A stretch of DNA of 64,000 nucleotides from Cryptomeria japonica (Eukaryota; Streptophyta; Pinopsida; Cupressales; Cupressaceae): assembly GCF_030272615.1 (NCBI RefSeq), contig NC_081413.1, forward strand, positions 99,914,239 to 99,978,238, read 5' to 3'. A program made the translations under genes and the position numbers. The notes beneath the pieces were generated by a model. The model was not told the DNA's origin and did not search any database. It saw only the letters and a list, made by a program, of their open reading frames with translations. How positions within the stretch are numbered: position 1 is the first letter of the stretch; every line of letters starts with the position of its first letter. Of this stretch, positions 26,001 through 39,143 are shown one piece after another.

Positions 26001-29000
26001 CTACTTTTTGACCCCAACTTGACAGTAAGTAAGACCAAGGTAAGGTAGGTGGGTTTTGCGCTGAGTCGCGAGGTTACTTTAAAGGTAAAAAAAAAATCTC
26101 CCTTCTTAAATGTTTTATGAATATAAAAAAAGAGGTATTTATTGTTATTAAAATAATGCACAATCGATAATTATAAATAACCCTCAAAACATAACCCTTT
26201 TTCTTTCGCCTCAACTCCTCTGACCCCAACTTGGCAGTAAGTCAGACCAAGTTAAAGCGAACAGGAGTTGGGCTGTGTCGTGGGCAGTGCTTCTAATTTT
26301 CAAAAAAAGATAAACTTACTTCTTAATAGGTCAAAGTTTAAAAATCACAATTCTGAAATATAAATTTTAGCCCCTCTTCTTTCACTTTAGCTTCTTCTTG
26401 ACCCAAACTTGGCATTAAGTAAGACCAAAGTAAGGCAGGGGGACCTTGGTTTGAGTCACGGGGATATGTGAAGGTAGAAAAAAGGAAAAAAATACACAAC
26501 CTCCATATCTAAATGTTTTATTAATAATTTTTTAAAAACTATGAATTGTTATTAAAATAATGCACAATGAATAATTATAAATAACCCTCGCAACATAAGC
26601 CCCTTTATTTCGCTTCAACTCCTTCATAACCCCAACTTGACAGTACCTAAGACCAAAGTAAGGGAAACAAACATTAATTTTTAAAAAATATAAGCCCCAT
26701 TTCTTAATACGACAAAGTCATTTTTTAAGGTTTGTCTCGTTTTTTTTGTATTTTTTTAATTTATATTTTATTTTAGAATTTATTAATTTTGATCTCAACA
26801 CTTAATTCAAAAATCACAATTCTGAAAATAACTTTTAGCTCCCTTCGTTCGCCTCAGTTTCTTATTGACCCCAACTTAGCAATAAGTAAGACCGAGGTAA
26901 GGCAAATGAGTCTTAGGCTGAGTTATGAAGATACTCTAGAGGTAAAAAAAAATAGAAGTCCCCTTCTTAAATATTTTATGAATATTTAAAAAAGAAAATG
27001 AATTTACTAAAATAATGCACAATCGATAATTATAAATAACCTTTGCAACATAAGCCCCCTTCTTTCACCTCAACTCTTTCCTAACTTCAACTTGGCAGTA
27101 AGTAAGACCAAGGTAAGACAGACAGGCGTTGGACTAAGTCATGGGGAATGTTTTTTAATATTTAAAAAAAGAAATGCCCCATTTTTAATAGGCCAAAGTC
27201 ATTTTTAAGGTTTCTCATTTTTTTTAATTTACATCTTATTTAAGAAATTATTAATTTTGATTTCAACACTAAATTATAAAAAATCACAATTCTGAAAATA
27301 AATTTTCGCTGCCTTCCTTCGCCTAAAAATATAAGCCCCCTTCCTAAATGTTTTATGAATATTAAAAAAAAAAATATTTATTGTTACTAAAATAATGCAC
27401 AATCGATAATTATAAATAACCCTCGCAACATAACTCAATTTTTTCGCCTCGAGTCCTTCCTGACCCCAACTTGGCAATAAATCAAACCAAGGTAAGGCAC
27501 ACAAGAGTTGGGCTGTGTCATGGGCAAAGCTTCTAATTTTCAAAAAAAGATAAGCTTATTTCTTAATAGGTCAAAGTTTAAAAATCACAATTCTAAAAAA
27601 TAAATTTTAGCCCCTTTTTTTTCGCTTCAGCTTCTTCTTGACCTCAACTTGGCAGTAAATAAGACCAAGGTAAGGCAAAAGGACCTTGGGATGAGACACA
27701 GGGATACTTTGAAGGTAAAAAAAAAAACCACAACCTCTATATCTAAATGTTTTATGAATATTTTTTTAAAAAGTATGAATTGCTATTAAAATAATGCACA
27801 ATCAATATTTATAAATAACCCTCACAAAATAAGCCCTTTTATTTCACCTCAACTCCTTTCTAACTCTAACTTGACAGAACCTAAGACTAAGGTAAGACGA
27901 ACATACATTAATTTTAAAAAAAACATAAGTCCCCTTTTCTTAATATGACAAATTTATTTTTTAAGGTTTGTGTCTCATTTTTTTTTGCATTTTTTTAATT
28001 TATATTTTATTTTAAAATTTATTAATTTTGATCTCAACACTTAATTCAAAAATCACAATTCTGAAAATAACTTTTAGTTCTTTTTGTTCGCCTCAGTTTC
28101 TTATTGACCCCAACTTGGTAGTAAGTAAGACCAAGGTAAGACAGATGAACCTGAGGCTGAATTACGAAGATACTCTAGAGGTAAAAAAAATACAAGCCCC
28201 CTTCCTAAATGTTTTTTGAATATTTAAAAAAAAATATATGAATATTATTAAAATAATGCATAATCGATAATTATAAATAACCGTTGCAATATAAACCTCC
28301 TTCCTTCGCCTCAATTCTTTCCAGACCCCAACTTGGCAGTAAGTAAGACCAAGGTAAGACGAACAGGCGTTCGGTTGGATCGTGGGGAATGCATCCAATT
28401 TTTTTTAAAAAAAACATAATTCCCCCTTTTTAATAGGCCAAAGTCATTTTTAAGGTTTGTCTCATTTTTTTGGCATTTTTTTTAGTTTACGTCTTATTTA
28501 AGAAATTATTAATTTTGATTTCAACACTAAGTTAATAAAAATCACAATTCTGAAAACAAATTTTAGCCCCCTTCCTTCGCCTCAAAACATAAGTCCCATT
28601 TTTTACCCCAACTCCTTTTTGACCCCAACTTGACAGTAAATAAGAACCAAGGTAAGGTAGGTGGGTTTTGCGTTGAGTAACGGAGATACTTTAAAGGTAA
28701 AAAAAAAAAAAAAAAGCCCCCTTCCTAAATGTTTTATAAATATTAAAAAAAAAAGTATTTATTGTTACTAAAATAATGCATAATCGATAATTATAAATAA
28801 CCCATTTATTTTGCCATAACTCCTTCTTGACCCCAACTTGGCAGTAAGTCAGACCAAGGTAAGGCAAACAGGAGTTGAGTTGTCTCATGGGCAATGCTTC
28901 TAATTTTCATAAAAAGATAAGCTTACTTCTTAATAGGTCAAAATTTAAAAATCACAATTCTGAAAAATAAATTTTAGCCCTCTTCTTTCGCTTCAGCTTC

Positions 29001-32000
29001 TTCTTGAACCCAACTTGGCAATAAGTAAGACCAAGGTAAGATAAACGGACCTTGGGGTGAGTCACGAGGATACTTTGAAGATAAAAAAAAAAACACAACT
29101 TCCATATTTAAATGTTTTATGAATATTTAAAAAAAAAGTATGAATTGTTATTAAAATAATGCACAATCAATAATTATAAATAACTCTGGCAATATAAGCC
29201 CTTTTATTTCGCCTCAAATTTTTCCTAACCCCAACTTGACAGTACCTAAAGCCAAGGTAAGACGGACATACATTATTTTAAAAAAAATATAAGCCCCCTT
29301 TCTTTATATGACAAAGTCATTTTTTAAGGTTTGTGTCTCGTTTTTTTTTGCATTTTTTTAATTTATATTTTATTTTATAATTTATTAATTTTGATCTCAA
29401 CACTTAATTCAAAAATCACAATTCTGAAAATAATTTTTTAGCTCCCTTCGTTCGCCTTAGTTTCTTCTTGATCCCAACTTGGCAGTAAGTAAGACCAATG
29501 TAAGGTGGATAAGTCTGGGGCTGAGTCACGGGGATACTTTAAAGGTAAAAAAATACAAGCCCCCTTCCTAAATGTTTTATGAATATTAAAAAAAAGTATG
29601 AATTTTACTAAAATAATGCACAATCGATAATAATCAATAATCATTGCAACATAAACCCCCTTCACCTCAATTCTTTCTAGACCTCAACTTGACATTAAGT
29701 AAGACCAAGGTAAGACGGACAGACGGTTTGGTTTGATCTTAGAATTGCATCCAATTTAAAAAAAACATAATTCTCCTTTCTCAATAGGCCAAAACCATTA
29801 TTTAAGGTTAGACTCATTTTTTTTGTATTTTTCTTTTTAGTTTACGTCTTATTTAACAAATTATTAATTTTGATTTCAACACTAATTTATAAAAATCACA
29901 ATTCTAAAAATAAATTTTAGCCCCCTTTCTTCGCCTCAAAACATAAGCCGCTTATTTTTCCCAACTCCTTTTTGACCCTAACTTGGTAGTAAGTAAGACT
30001 AAGGTAAGATAGGTGGGTTTTGCGTTGAGTCTCGGGGATATTTTAAAGGTAAAAAAAAATATAAGCCCCCTTCCTAAATGTTTTATGAATATAAAAAAAA
30101 GAAAATATTTATTGTTATTAAAATAATGCACAATCAATAATTATAAATAACTCTCGAAACATAACCCCTTTTCTTTTGCCTCAATTCCTTCCTGACCCCA
30201 ACTTGATAGTAAGTGAGACCAAGGTAAGGCGAATAGGAGTTGGGTTGTGTCGTGGGCAATGCTTCTAATTTTCAAAAAAAGATAAGGTTATTTCTTAATA
30301 GGTCAAAGTTTAAAAATCACAATTCTGAAAAATAAATTTTAGCCCCCTTCTTTCGTTTCAACTTCTTCTTGACCCCAACTTGGCAGTAAGTAAGATCAAG
30401 GTAAGGCAAGCAGACCTTGTGCTGAGTCACGAAGATTTTCTGAAGGTAAAAAAAAAATCACAACCCCCATATCTAAATGTTTTATGAATATTTTTTTAAA
30501 AAAGTATGAATTGTTATTAAAATAATGCACAATCAATAATTATAAATAACCTCGCAACATAAGCCCCTTTATTTCGCCTCAACTCCTTGCTAACCCTAAC
30601 TTGACAGTACCTAAGACCAAGGTAAGATAGATAAACATTAATTTTAAAAAATTATAAGCCCCCTTTTTTAATACGACAAAGTCATTTTTTAAGGTTTGTG
30701 TTTCGTTTTCTTTTTTGCATTTTTTTAATTTATATTTTATTTTAGAATTTATTAATTTTGATCTCAACACTTAATTCAAAAATCACAATTCTGAAAATAA
30801 CTTTTAGCTCCTTTCGTTCGCCTCAATTTCTTATTGACCCCAATTTGGCAGTAAGTAAGAGAAAAGTACGGTAGATGAGTTTGGGGCTGAGTCACGGAGA
30901 TACTCTAGAGGTAAAAAAAATACAAGTCCGCTTTTTAAATATTTTTTGAATATTTAAAAAAAAAATTGAATTTTGCTAAAATAATGCACAATCGATAATT
31001 ATAAATAATCATTGCAATATAAACCCCCTTCCTTCACCTCAATTCTTTCCAGACCCCAACTTGGCAGTAAGTAAGACCAAGGTAAGACAGATAGGCGTTC
31101 GGCTGGATCGTGGTGAATGCATCCAATTTAAAATATATATATAAATCCCCCTTTTTAATAGGCCAAAGTCATTTTTAAGGTTTGTCTCACTTTTTTGCAT
31201 TTTTTTTAGTTTATGTCTTATTTAAAAAATTATTAATTTTGATTTCAACACTAAATTATAAAAATCACAATTCTGAAAATAAATTTTAATCTATTTCTTT
31301 CGCCTCAAAACATAAGTCCCCTCCTTTGTCCCAACTTTTTTTTGATCCCAACTTGACAAGAAGTAAGACCAAGGTAAGGTAGGTGGGTTTTGCGCTGAGT
31401 CACGACGATACTTTAAAGGTAAAAAAAAATATATAAGCCCCCTTCTTAAATGTTTTATGAATATTAAAAAAAAAAATTATTGTTACTAAAATAATGCACA
31501 ATCGATAATTATAAATAACCCTCGCAACATAACCCCTTTCTTTTGCTTCAAATTCTTTCTGACCCCAACTTGACAGTAAGTCAGACCAAGGTAAGGCGGA
31601 CAGGAGTTGGCTGTGTCATGGGCAATGCTTCTAATTTTCAAAAAAAGATATGCTTATTTCTTAATAGGTCAAAGTTTAAAAATTACAATTCTGAAAAATA
31701 AATTTTAGCCCCCTTCTTTCCCTTCAGCTTTTTCTTGACCCCAACTTGGCAGTAAGTAAGACCAAGGTAAGGTAGACGAACTTTGGACTAAGTCATGAGG
31801 ATACTCTGAAGGTAAAAGAAAAAACACAACCCCCATATCTAAATGTTTTATGAATATTTTTTTAAAAAGTATGAATTGATATTAAAATAATGCACAATCA
31901 ATAATTATAAATAGCCCTCGCAACATAAGCTCATTTATTTCGCCCCAACTCCTTTCTAACCCCAACTTGACAGTACCTAAGACCAAGGTAAGACGGATAG

Positions 32001-34876
32001 ACATTAATTTTTAAAAAACATAAGCCCCCTATCTTAATACGACAAATTCATTTGTTAAAGTTTGTGTCTCATTTTTTTTGCATTTTTTTAATTTATATTT
32101 TATTTTAAAATTTATTAATTTTGATCTCAACACTTAATTCAAAAATCACAATTCTAAAAATAATTTTTAGCTCCCTTCATTTATATCAGTTTTTTCTTGA
32201 CCCCAACTTGGCAGTGAGTAAGACTAAGGTAAGGCAAATGAGCCTGGAGTTGAGTCAGAGGGATACTCTAGAGGTAAAAAAAATAAGCCCCCTTCTTAAA
32301 CGTTTTATGAATATTTAAAAAAAAATGTATAAATTTACTAAAATAATGCACAATCGATAATTATAAATAACCTTTGAATCATAAGCTCCTTTCTTTCGCC
32401 TCAACTCTTTCCTAACTTCAACTTGGCAGTAAGTAAGACCAAGGTAAGGCAGACAAACGTTGGATTGGGTCATGAGGAATGTTTTTAATTTTTAAAAAAA
32501 GATATACCTCATTTTTAATAGGTCAAAGTCATTTTTAAGGTTTGTGTCTCGTTGTTTTTTACATTTTTTTTAATTTATGTTTTATTTAAGAATTTATTAA
32601 TTTTGATCTCAACACTAAATTTAAAAATGACAATTTTGAAAAATGAATTTTAACCCTCTTCCTTCACTTCAGCTTCTTCTTGACCCCAACTTGACACTAA
32701 GACTAAGGTAAGGCAGACGAGCCTTGGGTTGAGTCACAAGGATATTCTAGATGTAAAAAAAACATAAGTTCCATTTCTAAATGTTTTATGAATATATTTT
32801 AAAAGAAAATATGAATGTTACTAAAATAATGCACAATCGATAATTATAAATAATCATTTCCTCATAAACCCATTTCCTTCGCCTTAACTCTTTGCAAACA
32901 CCAATTTGACAATAAGTAAGACCAAGGTAAGACGGACAGGCATTGGGCTGGGTCATGGGGAATGCATCCAATTTAAAAAAAACGTAATCCCCCCTTCTTA
33001 ATAGGCCAAAACCATTATTTAAGGTTTGTTTCATTTTTTTTGCATTTTTTTAGGTTACGCTTTATTTAAGAAATTATTAATTTTGATTTCAACACTAAAT
33101 TATAAAAATCACAATTCTGAAAATAGTGTCCTTCCTTCGCCTCAAAACATAAGCCCCCTTCCTTTGCCAACTCTTTTTTGACCCCAACTTGGCAGTACCA
33201 ATGTAAAGTAGGCGGTCTTTGCGTTGAGTCACAGGGATACTCTAAAAGTAAAAAAAATAATAAGTCTCATTCCTAAATGTTTTATAAATATAAAAAAAAG
33301 AGTATTTATTGTTACTAAAATAATGCACAATTGATAATTATAAATAACTTTTGCAACATAACCCCTTTCTTTCGCCTCAACTCCTTCCTGACCCCAACTT
33401 GACAGTAAGTCAGACCAAGGTAAAGCGGACAGGAGTTGGGTTGTGTCGTGAGCAATGCTTCTAATTTTCCAAAAAAGATAAGCTTCCTTCTTAATAGGCC
33501 AAAGTCATTTTTAAGGTTTGTCTCAGTTTTTTAATATTTTTTTTAGTTTTTGTTTTATTTTAAAAATTTATTAACTTTGATCTTAACACTAAATTTAGAA
33601 ATCACAATTCTGAAAAATAAATTTTAGCTCCCTTCATTCGCTTCAGCTTCTTTTTGATCCCAACTTGGCAGTAAGTAAGACGAAGGCAAGACAGACGTGC
33701 CTTGGATTGAGTCACGAAGATACTCTGGAAGTAAAAAAAAAAAATACAAGCCCCATTCCTAAATGTTTTATGAATATTTTAAAAAAATGTATGAATTGTT
33801 ACTAAAATAATGCCCAATCAATAATTATAAATAACCCTTGAAACATAACCCCTTTATTTCGCCTCAACTCTTTCATAATCTCAGCTTGACAATAACTAAG
33901 ACCAAGGTAATACAGACAGACATTGGGTTGGGTCGTGGAGAATGATTCTACTTAAAAAAATAACATAAGCCCCTTTCTTAATATGCCAAAATCATTTTTT
34001 AAGGTTTGTCTCATTTTTTTTGCATTTTTTTAATTTATATTTTATTTAAGAAATTTATTAATTTTGATCTCAACACTAAAATCAAAAATCACAATTTTGA
34101 AAATAACTTTTAGCCCCCTTCGTTTGCCTCAAATTTTTTTTTACCCCAACTTGACAGTAAGTAAGACCAAGATAAGGCAGATGAGTCTTGGGCTGAGTCA
34201 CGTGGATACTTTTGAGGTAAAAAAAAAGCCCTTTTCTTAAATTTTTTATGAATATTTTTAAAAAAAGTATGAATTTTATTAAAATAATGCACAATCTATA
34301 ATTATAAATAACCCTTGCATCATAAGCCCCCTTCTTTTGCCTCAACTCTTTTCTAACCTCAACTTGACGGTAAGTAAGACCAAAGTAAAACAGACAAACG
34401 TTGGACTGGGTTGTGAGAAATGTTCTTAATTTCTAAAAAAAGATATGCCCCCTTTTTAATAGACCAAAGTCATTTTTTAAATTTTGCGTTTCATTTTTTT
34501 ACATTTTTTTTAATTTATGTTTTATTTGAGTATTTATTAATTTTGATCTCAACACTAAATTTAAAAATCACAATTCTGAAAATAAGTTTTAGCCCTCTTC
34601 TTTCACCTCAGCTTCTTTTTTGACCCCAACTTGGCAGTAAATAAGACCAAGGTAAGACAGACAAGTTTTGGGTTGAGTCATAGAGATATTCTAGATGTAA
34701 AAATAAACATAAGCCCCATTTCTAAATATTTTATGAATATATTTTAAAAGAAAATATGAATGTTACTAAAATAATGCACAATCAATAATTATAAATAAGC
34801 ATTGCAACATAAGCCCCCTTCTTTCGCCTCAACTCTTTCCAGACCTCAACTTGGCAGTAAGTAAGACCAAGGTAAG
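20084..34876 (+). repeat. Satellite array, block 2
   Basis: Same satellite, same orientation and same boxes as block 1, but with a less regular higher-order layout. The GGCAGGTAAG variant is at 21953 and 25507, 3554 apart rather than about 3000. About 21.65-24.2 kb follows the order of units at 9.3-12.03 kb. Further right (about 28-34.8 kb) the variants that mark the regular repeat become hard to find, and units look older. The block ends inside a box, at the LTR element's target duplication. Short recurring ORFs here are not taken as genes. Confidence 0.92.
34872..34876. repeat. Target-site duplication, left (GTAAG)
   Basis: GTAAG directly before the LTR end TGTAATGCC. It matches GTAAG at 47171-47175. 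Both come from the satellite box motif CCAAGGTAAG. Confidence 0.9.
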
Positions 34877-37800
34877 TGTAATGCCCCGCCAGGAAACCCC
34901 GAAGGGATAAGCTAAAATAACAAGAATAGAGTGCAATTTTTATTTTTTTTTAAAGTTACAACACATAAGATGCAACAAGATATCAAAGATTCAGATTACA
35001 TAGCGGAAGACAACAACTAACTCCTAAAGAGTTTCCCAACGAGATTACTTAAATTTCACAATTCAATTAACTCACACAATTAGTCCAAACGCTGGATATC
35101 TTAATAACGAGATAATTCATAAGCAGGACAATTTCTTTCAAAGGACTTAAATGTAAAACCCAAGCAAGGATTCATCATTAAGATCCATTCATGATTCTCA
35201 TTCAAGCTTCTCATTTAAAATTACAAACCATACACCTAACATACTAATACACTAGGATCTTCACCATAAACATAAGAGATATTTCCGAGCATATTTAAAT
35301 TTCTTAACAACAACTGAGTATAATTCATTACTCTAAGATACATTATTCCATATTCCAACTTATTGCATTAAAAGGACGATTTCACACATGCATTACGATA
35401 AATCGCATCTCAACCAATTATGCATTCGATCCACATGGCATTCAAGATAGAACTGAATATAAGCATTTAAAGTTAATTTTCAATTATCCACTTAACCATT
35501 CTAACATAAGCTAATCATACATGATAAAACTGAATAAAGGAAACATGAGAGAATACACCACATAACACCATAATGATCTCGGAGTTCACCCCTAAAGGGC
35601 TACATCTCCGGGTCTGCTCAACTGCAAGACCCCCTCTGATAAATAATAAAGTTAAGAGTACAAGAGGTTACACCAAGTACTATCCAGCCATCAAGGCGAT
35701 ACATAAGCAATATACAAACGACCACATCGGTCAATAATACATAAACGATCCTTAAAAAGAACAGGATCCAGCCGAACATAATCCAAGCTAATACAAAAGG
35801 TCCAAGAGAGCATCCATAAAACTGAGCCATCACCACCCAAGGTCTAACATGAAACCGACACTCACAAGGGCAGAGACAAAGGACGACTCACAAAGGTACT
35901 CAAAGCAGGACAAAACGACAACACACTAGCGAACGTAGGGACAAGTGTCATCACACAACCTGGTATGGATACCATGGCAAGTCTTCATAGGTTCCGGCCC
36001 ATACTCTTGTAGCCCTGGCAACCTAATCCGAACTTCCGGCCCATCCAAGCCTCATGTGGACCCACGCATCCTCTCGTGAAGACAAGGAAGGTAGTTTGCC
36101 ATTTCAGGCCTTCTCACAGCATGTCGAGTCTATGTTAGCACTTGTCCCATGTGTGAGGCACATTATCTTATTTAGAGATTATTTTCTAATCTACTTAGGT
36201 TATCACTTATTAGACTCACTTTCGACAGGTTATCCAGCAGCCACTTTGGGCGCGACCCCCAATCGAAAGCCACTTTCCCATACGACACTAGACTAAACTC
36301 AAACGAACTCAAAACCAAGGAATACACATGGTCAGACGAATGGAGTTCAAGAAGAGAGAAACAATCATCTGGTCAAACATGACTCAAGGGTAATCACTTA
36401 CTGACGGTACTCTAACTAGAGACTCGACCAACAACGGCCAACCACAATCATCATTCGACTCACACACAAGGATATAACCAACTAAGACAACATCACAATA
36501 TCATAGTCAACTCAAAATTCGAGGACTGAAACAAGTACACCAAGTCAATCCATACGACAGGGTCCTATTTAAGCAAAGCAAAACATGTCGTTTCATAATT
36601 AAAAGCGAATACAGCAATTAAACTCGCAAGGCAATAAACAGGAAAGGACAATATTCCTCAAATTTATTTAAACATTAAAATCGATCAAGTTTTCTACATG
36701 ATCTAAAACAGATTACAGTTATCTACCTCATCTAGGGATAAGTTGTTCTTGGTTTTCTAACTCCTAAGGTTCAAAGCATCGAACAGGCAAATAAAGTCAT
36801 AACGAGTTTTTAAGCCAATTCATATAAATAAAATTCAGACAACCATTAATCGACTAAAATAAGATATTTAATCTCCAGTCCAAAACGTCATTAACATACT
36901 GGTCTAAAACCGACCTCTACAATCTCGTATTTCAACGATCTTCCAATAACATATAATTCTCTATTATTTTTACACAATACTACCTCAATTAGCCAAGTGC
37001 TCTAATTAGCTAGAAGGTAAGATCTAGGTTTATTAATCCAAGATCAGACAAAATATAGTCAACAATATTCAATTGCGAAAATCAATAGTTTTAGAACTTA
37101 ATCAGAACAAGAGCATAAGTCATGAAATGAGACTGAATAATGACTAACTTACAAACCCCATCATAGAATTAATCAACACCAATTATCGTTTAGTATTCTT
37201 TTGCTACCTTAATCAAGATTAAGTACTAATTGATACTCATCATTTAAAATAACATACATTAACAACATATCGTTTGCATTTTCCTTTTTTTTTTTTGATA
37301 AAAAAAAACACATTAAAAAAACATTTAATAAACCATTTTTTTTTTTAAATCCAACGAAAAACGCATTTTAAAGAAAACTAATTAAAAAAAATGCATTAGG
37401 CAAAGGGGGAGGGCGGGCCATGCCCTAACCCTAAACCTAGCCGCAAGCATTGGGGGTCCTCGTGGGCGGCGCTCACGATGGTGCCCGCAGGCGCCGCGGC
37501 CCCTGCGGCAGGCACCACGGTCTGCGAGACAGCAAGAGAACGGGAGGAGGAGCGCGGGACGTAGGGGAGGAGAAAGGGGAGGAGCGGGGGAGAGGGGAGG
37601 CGGAGCGGGTGGAGCTCCGCTCCCCGCCTTCAATCCCCAAAATGCAGTTAAACACGTGCACGCCCAGTCCGCTTCCAGAAAACACAACGCACGGGTTTCC
37701 AAATCGAACAAAACTCCCAGGTTTAAGTTCAAACAAAACACACAGGTTTGGGTTCGGAAATAAATATTGTTTAAAGATTAACACACAGTAATAAATGTTT

Positions 37801-39131
37801 TCATTTCCCATTAAACACAGTCCGAAATTAACTCAAACGCCCAGCCTGGTTAAGATAAATTACACAGCGTTATTATTCAACGCACCGTTCGGAACTGGTC
37901 ACAAACGCCCAGTTTGATATAATCCACGTTTTTTTTTTTTAAACACACAGTTCGTTTTACTTGCAAAAAAACCAGAATAACAATCAATGGTTCGAATTCC
38001 ATATTTCGATTTACATACCAGAAATCCATTATCCTAAACTTGGAGATATGGGTTTTACAACATTTCCTCCTAGAACAGCAAACCCCATAAAAATTAAGAA
38101 AAACCAAATGGATAAACAAACCCTACCTGATCTCGCATTCCTGGCAAGATCTGACGAAGAATCCAAATCTCCAACTCCCAAATCCTCCTTCTTCCTCCAA
38201 AATCCTCCAATTCATCTCCAAAATCTCTCCCAAAAAGTCCATCCCCCAATTTTTCCCCAAATTGGGTTATATGGCAGAGTTGACCCAAAAATTTCTATTT
38301 TTGGAATTAAAAATCTTTATTTACCAAAAATACTCAAAAATTCATTCTTTTCTAAAATAACAACAAATTAACTTGCTATTCAAATCGAAAATTGATTTCC
38401 TCAATCAATTCAATTTAACCTTTCAAATTTCAGAATCCAACAGAATACAATTAACTCTAATGCGATAAAATATAAAACTTCATTTCATCAGCATATATAA
38501 AATGCATTAAATATTCGAAAACAGTCATTTAATCGAATTTACTCCCAATTTAAAACAAGCAATCCAATATCAACGAAAATCACATAACGAAAACCAGATT
38601 AATCTAATCCATTAATCATCAATGCACAAACGCATATTTAATCAAGACAATTACTAAGGACTAAATAATCAATTTAACCAATCACACCATGCACGCAAAA
38701 CGAGAAGGTCAACCAAACAGACGACTCGCAAACCCAAACAAGAAGGGGATACCGACGACGACTGGCGATGCTCACTTGAGCACGACTAAGGTCAACTAGG
38801 GTCTTACGACCACCTAATCCAACTCTAAGGATTAAAAAGGTATGCTCAAACCTGCAAAACCAGGTGACGACGAACCTCGCACTCATGCGACTTCGCACCT
38901 GAAATCTCCTACAACCAACGATCATACATGCATACATATATAATAACTTAATGAATGCGTTAGCTCGATGTACTACCATGAAATAAGAACACTAAACAAC
39001 TACCATAAAACTAGTGTGAGAACCATATCAATAGCTATGCGTAAAATCAACATCTGACTATAACATAATATTACGATTAACTAATCAAGATTAAACCGAG
39101 GTTAGAAATCGATTACGGTAGGGGTACTACA
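34877..39131 (-). repeat. 3' LTR of the LARD element (4255 bp)
   Basis: Near-identical to 42896-47170 and next to the polypurine tract, which makes it the 3' LTR. It is 20 bp shorter, almost all from a 19-bp unit missing in the GC-rich island. Its 144-codon GC-rich reading frame seen in the 5' LTR is shifted by that indel. Confidence 0.92.
37397..37660. other. GC-rich island in the 3' LTR (19 bp shorter)
   Basis: Counterpart of the island in the 5' LTR, lacking one 19-bp GC unit and with the telomere-like string changed to CCCTAACCCTAAACCTAG. Several differences from the 5' copy are C/T or G/A changes at CpG sites. Confidence 0.7.
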
Positions 39132-39143
39132 TTCTCCCCCCCT
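39132..39143 (-). other. Polypurine tract
   Basis: AGGGGGGGAGAA on the element strand, abutting the start of the 3' LTR (TGTAGTACCCC). This is the expected place and composition for the plus-strand primer of an LTR retrotransposon. Confidence 0.92.
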